A DNA stretch of 56,709 nt from Ruminiclostridium sp. (GTDB lineage Bacteria; Bacillota; Clostridia; Oscillospirales; Ruminococcaceae). The notes under the pieces are model-generated. The model searched no databases. It was given only the letters and a program-made list of their open reading frames with translations, and was not told the origin of the DNA. The DNA is taken from contig JAFPUE010000093.1 of NCBI GenBank assembly GCA_017395555.1, forward strand, positions 1 to 56,709, given 5' to 3'. Below are positions 35,656 to 43,746 of the stretch, in pieces. Both the position numbers and the translations under genes were made by a program. Every line of letters starts with the position of its first letter. The stretch's first letter is position 1.

Positions 35656-35700
35656 GTTAGGCCGCGCTAACAGTATAACATATTTGTAAATAAAATGCAA
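35656..35700 (-). promoter_or_regulatory. Promoter with operator for the repressor gene
   Basis: On the minus strand TTGCAT (35700-35695), 17 bp, TATACT (35677-35672) are followed by GTTAGCGCGGCCTAAC at 35671-35656, an operator copy with one altered half-site. It implies autoregulation of the DtxR-type gene, and being about 110 bp from the AraC start it may affect that gene too. Confidence 0.82.
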
Positions 35701-35781
35701 TACCTATTATGAAAAATCGTTGATTTTTTCTGTTTATTTATTTCAGCAAAAGTGATAAAATGAATATATGGAGGCGAAAAA

Positions 35782-36522
35782 ATGACCGATCTGTTGTTTG
35801 AATACGACCACATTCTTATCCGTTCAGAGTACAAGACTCCGGAGCTTCATAGCCACCTCGCGTCTCATCTCATTATCGGATTAAACAGGAATATTACCTG
35901 CGATATATGCGGTGACAGTTTTGAGACTAACGGCGTTTGCATAGCTTCCAATATTCCGCATACCGTTCATGCGGAAAACGGAGAGCTTCTGCTGTATCTG
36001 TACGATACTGCCAGCTATTATTCCGAGGAAATAACCGAAAAATATCTTATACATAAACCGTACATCATACTTGATGATAATCTCGTGAGCAGAATACAAG
36101 ATGCTTGGGCAAGCAGCGACGGTGATCTGCAAATAGCGGACAGTAAAATAATGGCTGTGTGTGATCTGAACAGAAACGCAGCGTCGCAGAAGGACAAAAG
36201 GATAACGGAAACTCTTGAATATCTTAAACAGCTTGACACTATCCCTGATGACATTATGGAGCAGCTTTGCAGTAATGTTTGCTTGTCGCAGAGCCGCTTT
36301 TCACATCTTTTCAAAGAACAGGTAGGTATTTCTCTTCACCGCTACCTCGCGCTCGATAAAATGAAAAAGGGATACCTCAGTTTTATAAAGACGGGTAGCA
36401 TTACCGATGCAGCAATGTACGCAGGTTTTGATTCTCCTTCGCATTTCGCAGCGACCTGTAAACGAATGTTCGGCATATCGTTCTCCGAATTTGCAGGAAG
36501 TATGAGAATAGCATCTAATTGA
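35782..36522 (+). CDS. AraC-family transcriptional regulator
   Basis: This 246-residue protein has an N-terminal cupin-like sensing domain (HSHLASHLIIGLN, NIPHTVHAENGE) and a C-terminal AraC double helix-turn-helix: LCSNVCLSQSRFSHLFKEQVGISLHRYL and ITDAAMYAGFDSPSHFAATCKRMFGISFSEF. The ribosome site is GGAGG. It lies 58 bp before the hydrolase gene in the same direction and is its likely regulator. The ligand is unknown. Confidence 0.92.
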   Translation: MTDLLFEYDHILIRSEYKTPELHSHLASHLIIGLNRNITCDICGDSFETNGVCIASNIPHTVHAENGELLLYLYDTASYYSEEITEKYLIHKPYIILDDNLVSRIQDAWASSDGDLQIADSKIMAVCDLNRNAASQKDKRITETLEYLKQLDTIPDDIMEQLCSNVCLSQSRFSHLFKEQVGISLHRYLALDKMKKGYLSFIKTGSITDAAMYAGFDSPSHFAATCKRMFGISFSEFAGSMRIASN

Positions 36523-36580
36523 AAGAAATTCACGGCGATCTCCTGTATAATGTGATCAGAACATAAAGGAGGTATTCACC

Positions 36581-37765
36581 GTGAAAAAATATGATATAAC
36601 ACAGCCGATAGTGCTTAAAACAGGCGTTTATAAACTGAGCGACGACAGAAACTTCGACTATCAGCTCAACCGTGTCATCAACTGGGACGGCGGAAGACTC
36701 GAAGATGTGGAGCCTGTCGCATCGAGAATAAAAACGAGTGCGGACTGGAAACGCGAGCTGATACAGCTCGGTGACACTGCGATGATCGAGGAACGCACCG
36801 GAAACGCTATCGCTTACTACCGCATGAGCGAGTTTTTCATGTACGACGGCGACCCCGATAAGCGCAAATACTACGAGCTTGCAACGAAGCTGTTTTACGA
36901 GTATTACGCAGACTATTTCGAGGGCGATGATCCTCGCATAGAGCGATTCGATGTACCGTATGAGAATGTGAAGCTGCCCGTGATGCACGTAAAGCCGTCC
37001 GGTGAAAGCAAAGGAAAAATATTGATACACGGCGGAAACGACAGCTACTTCGAGGAATTCCTGTTCTCGCTGCTGTACCTGCAGGAAAAGGGCTTTGAGG
37101 TGTATCTTTTCGAAGGTCCCGGACAGGGCGGCGTGATGCGCACACAGGGTATGCACTTCACACACGAGTGGGAAAAGCCGGTCAAGGCTGTGCTTGATTT
37201 CTTTGACTTGCCGGATATAACGATAGTCGGAATCTCCCTCGGCGGGTATCTCGCTCCGAGAGCCGCGGCGTTCGACAAGCGCATCACGAAAGTCGTTGCG
37301 TGGTCGGTGTTCCCGTGCTTTCAGGACATTCTTGTGAGCATGCAGCCGCAGTCAACACAACGCGCATTCCACACTCTGATGAAGCTCCACGCCCGCCCTC
37401 TGCTAAACCTCGTTTTCGGCAAGAAAGCAAAAAAATCCCCTATCATCGACTGGGGCATAAAGCACGGCTGTTACGCTTATGAAGCCAGGGACGCGTACAG
37501 CTATGCGAAGAAACTGAAACTCTACGATCTCGAACCTGTCGCGGACAGGATAACGCAGGACGTACTTATCCTCGGCGCAAACGGCGATCATTTCATAGAT
37601 TATAAGCTCATCGGGCGCGAGATTAATATGCTCACTAACGTGAAGAGTCTCACATTCCGGCTTTTCACCGACAAGGAAAATGCGCAGAATCACTGCAACG
37701 TCGGCAACGGGAAGCTCGCGCTCGATACTATTTGCGGTTGGATAGAACAGACAAATGCAAAATAA
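36581..37765 (+). CDS. Alpha/beta hydrolase, FrsA/EstB-like, with N-terminal helical cap
   Basis: 394 residues from GTG behind AAAGGAGGT. An all-helical N-terminal part of about 115 residues precedes the hydrolase core: LIHGGNDSYFEEF (oxyanion), FEGPGQGG, nucleophile elbow VGISLGGYLAPR and a histidine in NAQNHCNVGN, with an aspartate in GANGDHFID. The layout is that of FrsA or 2,6-dihydroxypseudooxynicotine hydrolase-like enzymes, some of which cut C-C bonds or esters. The TATAAT at 36546-36551 has no good -35, as expected for activation by the adjacent AraC protein. Confidence 0.85.
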   Translation: MKKYDITQPIVLKTGVYKLSDDRNFDYQLNRVINWDGGRLEDVEPVASRIKTSADWKRELIQLGDTAMIEERTGNAIAYYRMSEFFMYDGDPDKRKYYELATKLFYEYYADYFEGDDPRIERFDVPYENVKLPVMHVKPSGESKGKILIHGGNDSYFEEFLFSLLYLQEKGFEVYLFEGPGQGGVMRTQGMHFTHEWEKPVKAVLDFFDLPDITIVGISLGGYLAPRAAAFDKRITKVVAWSVFPCFQDILVSMQPQSTQRAFHTLMKLHARPLLNLVFGKKAKKSPIIDWGIKHGCYAYEARDAYSYAKKLKLYDLEPVADRITQDVLILGANGDHFIDYKLIGREINMLTNVKSLTFRLFTDKENAQNHCNVGNGKLALDTICGWIEQTNAK

Positions 37766-37800
37766 ATGATTTGTTAAGTCATTAAACCGTTAGCCATGAT

Positions 37801-39144
37801 TTACTGATTTTTTATGAATTCCTTATGGTATGCTTTTACATAAAACAGCACCGACATTACTGTTGCGGTCGCCCAACCTATCGGCCATGAGATCCATATT
37901 CCGGTAGATCCGAACGACTGTGAAAGAATGAACGAAAGCGTTACACGAAGAATAAGGTCTGTAAACGTTGCGATCATAAATCTGCCCATAAGTCCCGATC
38001 CTCGCAGTATTCCGTCAGAAACGAGCTTGGCGGATATTACAGCATAAAAAGGTGAAACTATCCGTAAAAACATAAGCCCCGTGCATACCGCGGTATCTGT
38101 CGGAGTGTCAATAAACAGTCTGACTAGCGGTTCTCCTAAGAAGAAATAAACCAGTGACAGCGGGATAACTATAAAGAGCACAAGACGAAAAGCGGCTCCG
38201 AAGCCTTTTTGTATGCGCTCTTTTTTTCCTGCACCAAGGTTCTGAGCGGTATAGTTTGATACACCGTTGCCGAGTGTGGTCAAAGAAGTTATAACCAGAT
38301 TGTTTAGCTTTACTGCTGCGGCATATCCGGCGATAACACCTGATCCAAAGCTGTTTATAACACTTTGTATCATTATATTGCCGACAGATATTGACCCTTG
38401 TTGGAATATGCTCGGAATTGCTATCAATAAGATCTTTTTCAATATAGCAAATGAAAACAGTCCGGATCTTCCTCCGGTTTTTATTTTCAGAAGGCGGCGC
38501 ACGACGAAGAACATTGCCAGTATGCAGCTCACACCCTGACATATAAGCGTTGCCCATGCTACACCTGCGACCCCCATACCAAATACAGCCACGAAAAGAA
38601 TGTCAACAGCCACATTAGTTGTTGAAGAGATCGCCAGAAATATAAACGGAGTTTTAGAATCGCCCAGAGCAGCAAAAATACCGGTAGAGATATTATAGAA
38701 AAACACAAACGGCAGGCTGAGTATGTAGATATTCAGATAAAGAAGTGATTCATGAAAAATGTTATCGGGTGTTTGTATAAGCGACAGCAGCAACGAACCG
38801 GATAGAAACCCTGCGATCATCAAAACGGCACACACTATTCCGCTGGATATGAACGACGTATATACCGCTGTTTTCATATCTGTTAGTTTTTTGGCTCCGA
38901 AGAGCTGGGAAACAATAACCGAGCATCCGATGTTACATCCGAAAGCAAATGCAATAAAAATCAGCGTTATTTCATAGCTGTTGCCGACCGCTGCGAGAGC
39001 GTCCTCACCAATAAGCTTGCCCGCGACAAAACTATCCGCAATATTGTAAAGCTGCTGAAAAATTACACTGCCGAACATCGGTAAACAGAAGCTGCGCAAA
39101 ACGTGGGAAGGTTCACCGACTGTAAGGTCTTTATTATGTGACAT
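37801..39144 (-). CDS. MATE-family multidrug/metabolite exporter
   Basis: This 447-residue protein starts at MSHNKDL after AAAGGTG. It has 12 helices and the MATE pattern: FCLPMFGSVIFQQLYNIADSFVAGKLIGEDALAAVGNS at the start, repeated in the second half around GNGVSNYTAQNLGAGKKERI. Family members export organic molecules using Na+ or H+. It is next to ECF and ABC transporter genes and could export a metabolite made or processed by the locus. It has its own promoter. Confidence 0.93.
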   Translation of the reverse strand: MSHNKDLTVGEPSHVLRSFCLPMFGSVIFQQLYNIADSFVAGKLIGEDALAAVGNSYEITLIFIAFAFGCNIGCSVIVSQLFGAKKLTDMKTAVYTSFISSGIVCAVLMIAGFLSGSLLLSLIQTPDNIFHESLLYLNIYILSLPFVFFYNISTGIFAALGDSKTPFIFLAISSTTNVAVDILFVAVFGMGVAGVAWATLICQGVSCILAMFFVVRRLLKIKTGGRSGLFSFAILKKILLIAIPSIFQQGSISVGNIMIQSVINSFGSGVIAGYAAAVKLNNLVITSLTTLGNGVSNYTAQNLGAGKKERIQKGFGAAFRLVLFIVIPLSLVYFFLGEPLVRLFIDTPTDTAVCTGLMFLRIVSPFYAVISAKLVSDGILRGSGLMGRFMIATFTDLILRVTLSFILSQSFGSTGIWISWPIGWATATVMSVLFYVKAYHKEFIKNQ

Positions 39145-39179
39145 AGTTTTCACCTTTGGTATCATTCTGGGATATAGTT

Positions 39180-39208
39180 ATTTTATCACCTTGATGTAAT
39201 TTTGTCAA
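39180..39208 (-). promoter_or_regulatory. Promoter of the MATE gene
   Basis: On the minus strand TTGACA (39208-39203), 17 bp, TAAAAT (39185-39180). No copy of the shared operator is near it, so the MATE gene may be outside the regulon or read from upstream. Confidence 0.7.
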
Positions 39209-39292
39209 ACATTGGATTTACAACAAAAACAGAGGTTGCTATATGACCGTACACGTATTCGGACAGTAAAACCAAAAGACGGTAGTGCTTTC

Positions 39293-40690
39293 CTATTGTT
39301 TTTCGAGCCTGAATATTCTTCCGCAAACGCTTTCGATAAACTCGGTGTCGTGCGTAACAACGATCGAAATAACCCCTTTTTCCGACAGCTTTTTCAGCAG
39401 TTTCCCGACAAGCAGCATACTTCTGTAATCGAGCCCGCTCGTAGGTTCATCGAGCAGCAGGATCTTTCTGCCGGAGGTATACGCTGCCGCAATCGCGAGC
39501 CTTTGCTTCTGTCCGTCCGAAAGACTTTGCGGATGTCTGTCCTCAAGCCCGGAAAGACCTGTCTCACAGAGTATCGAAGGCAGTGTTTGCTCGTCCATGC
39601 CGCTGTTTTCGAGCAGTATTTCATTTCTGACAGAGTCCGAGAAAAGCTGATAATTCACGTCCTGCATAACAAGCCCGCAAAGCCTTCTGAGCTGCCTTGC
39701 GGAGAGCGCTTTGCCGTTGTATTTTATAACACCTTTTTTCGGCTTACAAAGCCCGGCGAGAGCACGGAGAAGAGTAGTTTTTCCCGCACCGTTACTGCCG
39801 ACTATCCCGATAATCTCTCCGTGATATGCTTCAAATCCGAGATTGTTCTGTACGATATGTTTCTTGTAAGCAAGCGTTATCCCGTTCATTGTGAGAATGG
39901 GCTTTTCTGTGTGTAACGGTAGTTCTGTCGTTATCTTAATATCATTTTTGTGCAGCTTACGAAGTCCGAGCTCTTTGCGCTCGTCATCTGTCATCGAAAA
40001 GAAATCAACGGCATCATAACGCTTTCTGATCTCCCCGCCGGCAATGTACAGCACCGCATCGGCTACGCCTTCGAGATAATAAAGCCTGTGCTCGGCTATG
40101 ATGATCGTCCTGCCGTTTTCTTTCATTTTAGCTACCACAGCCCATATCTCGTCTATTGCTTCGGGATCGAGATTCGCGGACGGTTCATCGAGCACGATGA
40201 TGTCATTGTCTGAAATGTATGCGCTCGCAAAGGCGATGCGCTGTTTTTCTCCTCCCGACATTTCGAACATACTTTTGTATCGCAGGCTTTCGATCTTCAG
40301 CTCCGAAACTGTCATTTCGAGCCGTTCGTTTATTACATCGACCGGCATACCACGGTTTTCGAGCCCATAAGTAATCTCGCTTTCGGCATCGGTATTGAAA
40401 AACTGTGTTTTCGGGTTCTGAAAAACGCTTGAAACCTTTGCGGCGAGCTCGTACATCGGGACATTGTCGGTGCTTTTCCCGTCAATAAAAACACTCCCGT
40501 CAAGCCTTCCCGAAATAAGATTCGGGATAATGCCGTTTATGGTTTTCAGTATCGTCGATTTTCCGCAGCCGGAAGTCCCGCAGAGCAGAATACATTCGCC
40601 TTTCTTCACGCTCATGTCAATGCCGCGTATTTCCGGGGCTTTTTCCATATCTTCGCCGTAACCGAAGCTGACACTTTGCAGTTCAAGCAT
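39293..40690 (-). CDS. ECF transporter duplicated ATPase (EcfA1-EcfA2 fusion)
   Basis: This 465-residue protein contains two ATPase domains. First: Walker A GTSGCGKST, signature MSGGEKQR, Walker B IIVLDEPSANLD, switch AEHR. Second: Walker A GSNGAGKTT, signature LSDGQKQR, Walker B ILLLDEPTSGLD, switch VTHD. This is the double EcfA type that energises energy-coupling-factor importers. Its ATG overlaps the stop of the T component. ECF transporters import vitamins or metals; the S component at 41385 defines the substrate. Confidence 0.93.
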   Translation of the reverse strand: MLELQSVSFGYGEDMEKAPEIRGIDMSVKKGECILLCGTSGCGKSTILKTINGIIPNLISGRLDGSVFIDGKSTDNVPMYELAAKVSSVFQNPKTQFFNTDAESEITYGLENRGMPVDVINERLEMTVSELKIESLRYKSMFEMSGGEKQRIAFASAYISDNDIIVLDEPSANLDPEAIDEIWAVVAKMKENGRTIIIAEHRLYYLEGVADAVLYIAGGEIRKRYDAVDFFSMTDDERKELGLRKLHKNDIKITTELPLHTEKPILTMNGITLAYKKHIVQNNLGFEAYHGEIIGIVGSNGAGKTTLLRALAGLCKPKKGVIKYNGKALSARQLRRLCGLVMQDVNYQLFSDSVRNEILLENSGMDEQTLPSILCETGLSGLEDRHPQSLSDGQKQRLAIAAAYTSGRKILLLDEPTSGLDYRSMLLVGKLLKKLSEKGVISIVVTHDTEFIESVCGRIFRLEKQ

Positions 40691-41388
40691 TATGCAGCAC
40701 CTCCGTATTCCCGCCAAACACAGAAAGCTGTGACTATGGCTGTGATGAACAGCACGGTATAGTCACGGAGCCCGAGTGGTTTGTAATTGCGGCACGTCGG
40801 TGCTGTAGGATCGTCAATGCCTCTCGTAACAGCAGCGGCGGACAGCTCATCGGATGTGTTTATCGCCGAAACGAACAGCGGCACAAGCTGACATTCCAGT
40901 CTGCGACACATCCGCCTGAACGGGTCTCTGACACCTGCCGAAACGGTTCTCATTTTCATAGCTTCGCGTATGTGGAGCCATTCCTCTTTAAGCGCGGGTA
41001 TGTATCTTACAGCAACTGCGAGAGTGATCGTGACACCTTTCGGAACGTGCATTCTGGTGAACGTCGCCGTCATCTGGCTTACCTTGGTGTTGCGGTACAG
41101 CAGAACTATACACATTATGGTCGGAAAGAAGCTGCGTATGTTCACGACCGGAAGGGACAGCAGCGACACCACAGTCTGCGGCATTACAGGAAAAAGCACG
41201 AACTGCGTTAAAAGCATCAGCACGTAGCATATCAGCAGTTTCGGCATGAAAGATCCCTTTGCCGAGATAAGCTGCAGCAGTGTTATCGCCGTCATTATCC
41301 CTATCTCGACAAGAATGTCCGTGTTAAGACTCGAACAGGCAGCCGACAGCACGATCATGACAATGTATGTCCGTACATCGAGAGTCAT
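40690..41388 (-). CDS. ECF transporter transmembrane T component
   Basis: This 232-residue protein starts at MTLDVRTY, its ATG overlapping the S-component stop. It has four to five helices and the EcfT coupling region with charged motifs (VRYIPALKEEWLHIREAMKMR and AAAVTRGIDD), where the Ala-Arg-Gly motif appears as TRG. It connects the ATPase pair to the S component. Confidence 0.9.
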   Translation of the reverse strand: MTLDVRTYIVMIVLSAACSSLNTDILVEIGIMTAITLLQLISAKGSFMPKLLICYVLMLLTQFVLFPVMPQTVVSLLSLPVVNIRSFFPTIMCIVLLYRNTKVSQMTATFTRMHVPKGVTITLAVAVRYIPALKEEWLHIREAMKMRTVSAGVRDPFRRMCRRLECQLVPLFVSAINTSDELSAAAVTRGIDDPTAPTCRNYKPLGLRDYTVLFITAIVTAFCVWREYGGAA

Positions 41389-41918
41389 ACAAGACCCGCT
41401 TTTCTGAGGTGCTTTTTCATTATCGCCTTGCCAATAGCGATACCGATAAATGTGCAAAGAGCGGTAGCTGCGATAACAACAGCCCACAGCCACTTCATTC
41501 CGTACATCTGACGCATCTGCTCAACAATAGTTCCGTCGATTCCGTGAGCAAGAGCGTCATTGCAGTATTTGTCCGTGAATAAGAAGTTTTCCGCCATGCC
41601 GATGATCGACATATAAAGCGTGTACACAAGCCCGGAGACTGTTATTTTCGCTGCGTCGGGACGTTCCTTGCCGAGTATTGCTTCCGCGATAAATGACAGC
41701 AGGATAACGCCTATCGAACCTATAACACCCTCGATAAGACCACTCGCAAAGAAGTAAGCGCACGGTACTATTCCGAATATCAGTACCGCAAAGCGTTTAG
41801 GCACCTTGCAGCTGACGATGACGTAAAGTATCCCTATGAAGAACGAAGCGACCGCAGGATAGAAGATCGCTGTATATCCCGAAATGTTCATCACCGCCGC
41901 AAGCACCATACCGACCAT
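41385..41918 (-). CDS. ECF transporter S component (MptD-like), N terminus interrupted by a stop
   Basis: The frame from the first ATG after the stop gives 177 residues with five or so helices, a charged loop KERPDAAKIT and a C-terminal IGKAIMKKHLRKAG; the type matches MptD/TrpP-like S components. The natural start is probably at 41990, where GGAGG is well placed, but codon 10 of that frame (41963-41961) is TAG. The region between encodes part of the first helix (FITCGIFSLLG), so a protein begun at 41918 would lack it. Either the gene is newly broken or it uses suppression or the internal start. Confidence 0.75.
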   Translation of the reverse strand: MVGMVLAAVMNISGYTAIFYPAVASFFIGILYVIVSCKVPKRFAVLIFGIVPCAYFFASGLIEGVIGSIGVILLSFIAEAILGKERPDAAKITVSGLVYTLYMSIIGMAENFLFTDKYCNDALAHGIDGTIVEQMRQMYGMKWLWAVVIAATALCTFIGIAIGKAIMKKHLRKAGLV

Positions 41919-41990
41919 TCCGAGAAGGCTGAAAATGCCGCAGGTAATAAAATCTTTTCCCTAAAGTTTATTGTTATTTGCTCTGTTCAT
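41919..41990 (-). pseudogene. Cut-off head of the ECF S-component gene (in-frame TAG)
   Basis: ATG at 41990 follows GGAGG by 10 bases and one base after the stop of the ABC gene. It encodes MNRANNNKL, then TAG, then GKDFITCGIFSLLG, which continues without shift into the S component. The head, ribosome site and coupling look authentic, so the TAG is a nonsense change or a sequencing error. Confidence 0.65.
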
Positions 41991-41991
41991 A

Positions 41992-43746
41992 TTACTTTAT
42001 CCTCCAGCATCCCGCGTGCTCCTGTTCATTCCACAGAGCCGCGTACATACCTTTGTTTTTCAGAAGTTCCTCGTGTGTGCCGCATTCCGCGATCCTACCG
42101 CTATCGAGGACTGCTATCCTGTCGACGTTGCAGACAGACTGCAAACGGTGTGCGATCACTATAACTGTCTTATCCTTGACAAGCGCGGAGATCGCCTGCT
42201 GAATGAATACCTCATTCTCGGGATCGAGTGATGAGGTCGCTTCGTCAAGCAGGACCACAGGCGCGTCTTTGAGAAGTGCGCGTGCGATCGAGATGCGCTG
42301 TTTCTCGCCGCCCGACAGCGTAGAGCCGCCTTCTCCGACCATAGTGTCATAGCCATTTGGGAGAGCCGTTATAAAATCGTGGCATGCAGCTTTCTTCGCG
42401 GCTTCGACTATTTCGTCATGTGTCGCGTCGGGCTTTCCCATGCGGATATTCTCCTCGATTGTATCGTGAAACAGGTAAACGTCCTGAAAAACAACGCTTA
42501 TCTTTGATACAAGCTCCTCCGTGGGTACATCCTTTATCGGTATTCCGCCAATTCGTATCTCTCCGCCGGACGCGTCCCAGAATCTTGCGATAAGCCGGGT
42601 GATCGTGGATTTTCCCGAACCCGACGGTCCCACAAGCGCGGTAACACTTTTCGACGGGAACGAAAGGTCGATGCCGTGAAGCACCTCTGTGCTGCCGTAA
42701 CCGAAGCTGACATTCCTGAATTCGATATCCTCGCTTGCGGGGAGCTTCGGGTCTGTAGTTTCCGGGAGAGGCTTCTCCTCAAAAAGTTTTCTTATCCGGT
42801 CGCCGCAGCGCTTTGATCTTGCAAAATCCGCGATAAATGTGAACAGTATCAGAAACGGATCATATACCGTAAGCGACAGCAGCAGGAATGCTATGTAGTA
42901 AAACGGCGACAGTTCCCCGCCAGTGAGAAGAAGCGCGCCGACGAGCATCACTATGCCAATGCCGCAGTTGAGGATGAACCGTCCGATCATGCTTATCGGC
43001 GCGGCGGCGTGAGTTTCAAGTGCGATCGCCGAATGTCGCTGTTCGTTCAGCGATCTTTTAAGCGTTTCAAAATGCTCGCCTGCCATTCCGAAAGCTTTTA
43101 GCGTCTGTATGCCGCCGACATATTCAAGTATGCCCGAAGCCGCTTCCTGCTGCGATGTCTGTAAGTTCTCGCTCTCATGCCGCATATGTTTCATAGAAAT
43201 GAACGCAAAGGGTATCGAAAGCGGTATTACCGAGAACACCGCAAGCATCATTCTCACATCAAAAGCCGACAGGAATATTATCGCAAGCAGGAATCTTGTA
43301 AGTATCGTTGCTACCTGCGGGAGAAGCTGCTGTGTGAAGTTTTCGATCTCGGAGTAATCACGAAGCAGCACCGTTGACAGGTCTCCCGCATCGCGCTCGC
43401 TGTAGAAGCCCATACTCAGCTTGTGGAGATGCTCGCCCATTTCGATACGGGAAGTCTTTGTGGTTCCGATAAAGCCGATACAGAAATCGAGGTAGGATTT
43501 TTTACGGACGAAGAAGTATGCGATAAACTGTGCCAGAAGCACACCGGTAAGTATCCATATCCTGTCGGTCGGGAGAGGCGTTCCGGGGCTTGCCACCGGT
43601 ATCAGCAGAACATAAGCGGCAAGCAGCATTACCGCATAAGGTATCGAGACGACAAAGCTGTCAAACATACACCACGCAAACAGCTTCAGGTATTTCTTCG
43701 TCTGTCCGAGCGTCATCGTCCGGAACCATTCTTTAAAGCTGTTCAT
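41992..43746 (-). CDS. ABC half-transporter (permease + ATPase), second pair, distal member
   Basis: This 584-residue protein starts at MNSFKEWF with GGAAAGGAG upstream; its ATG overlaps the stop of the proximal member. It has an exporter-fold membrane domain, then Walker [10 protein letters not shown], signature LSGGEKQR, Walker B VVLLDEAT and IAHR. Directly followed by the ECF S, T and A genes, so ABC pair and ECF importer form one operon, an arrangement known from YbtPQ-like siderophore loci such as the streptococcal equibactin locus. Confidence 0.92.
   Translation of the reverse strand: MNSFKEWFRTMTLGQTKKYLKLFAWCMFDSFVVSIPYAVMLLAAYVLLIPVASPGTPLPTDRIWILTGVLLAQFIAYFFVRKKSYLDFCIGFIGTTKTSRIEMGEHLHKLSMGFYSERDAGDLSTVLLRDYSEIENFTQQLLPQVATILTRFLLAIIFLSAFDVRMMLAVFSVIPLSIPFAFISMKHMRHESENLQTSQQEAASGILEYVGGIQTLKAFGMAGEHFETLKRSLNEQRHSAIALETHAAAPISMIGRFILNCGIGIVMLVGALLLTGGELSPFYYIAFLLLSLTVYDPFLILFTFIADFARSKRCGDRIRKLFEEKPLPETTDPKLPASEDIEFRNVSFGYGSTEVLHGIDLSFPSKSVTALVGPSGSGKSTITRLIARFWDASGGEIRIGGIPIKDVPTEELVSKISVVFQDVYLFHDTIEENIRMGKPDATHDEIVEAAKKAACHDFITALPNGYDTMVGEGGSTLSGGEKQRISIARALLKDAPVVLLDEATSSLDPENEVFIQQAISALVKDKTVIVIAHRLQSVCNVDRIAVLDSGRIAECGTHEELLKNKGMYAALWNEQEHAGCWRIK

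Noticed and set aside
37766-37800. Possible operator near CCGTTAGCC between convergent genes
   Set aside because: No second half-site and no promoter; it lies between two stop codons.
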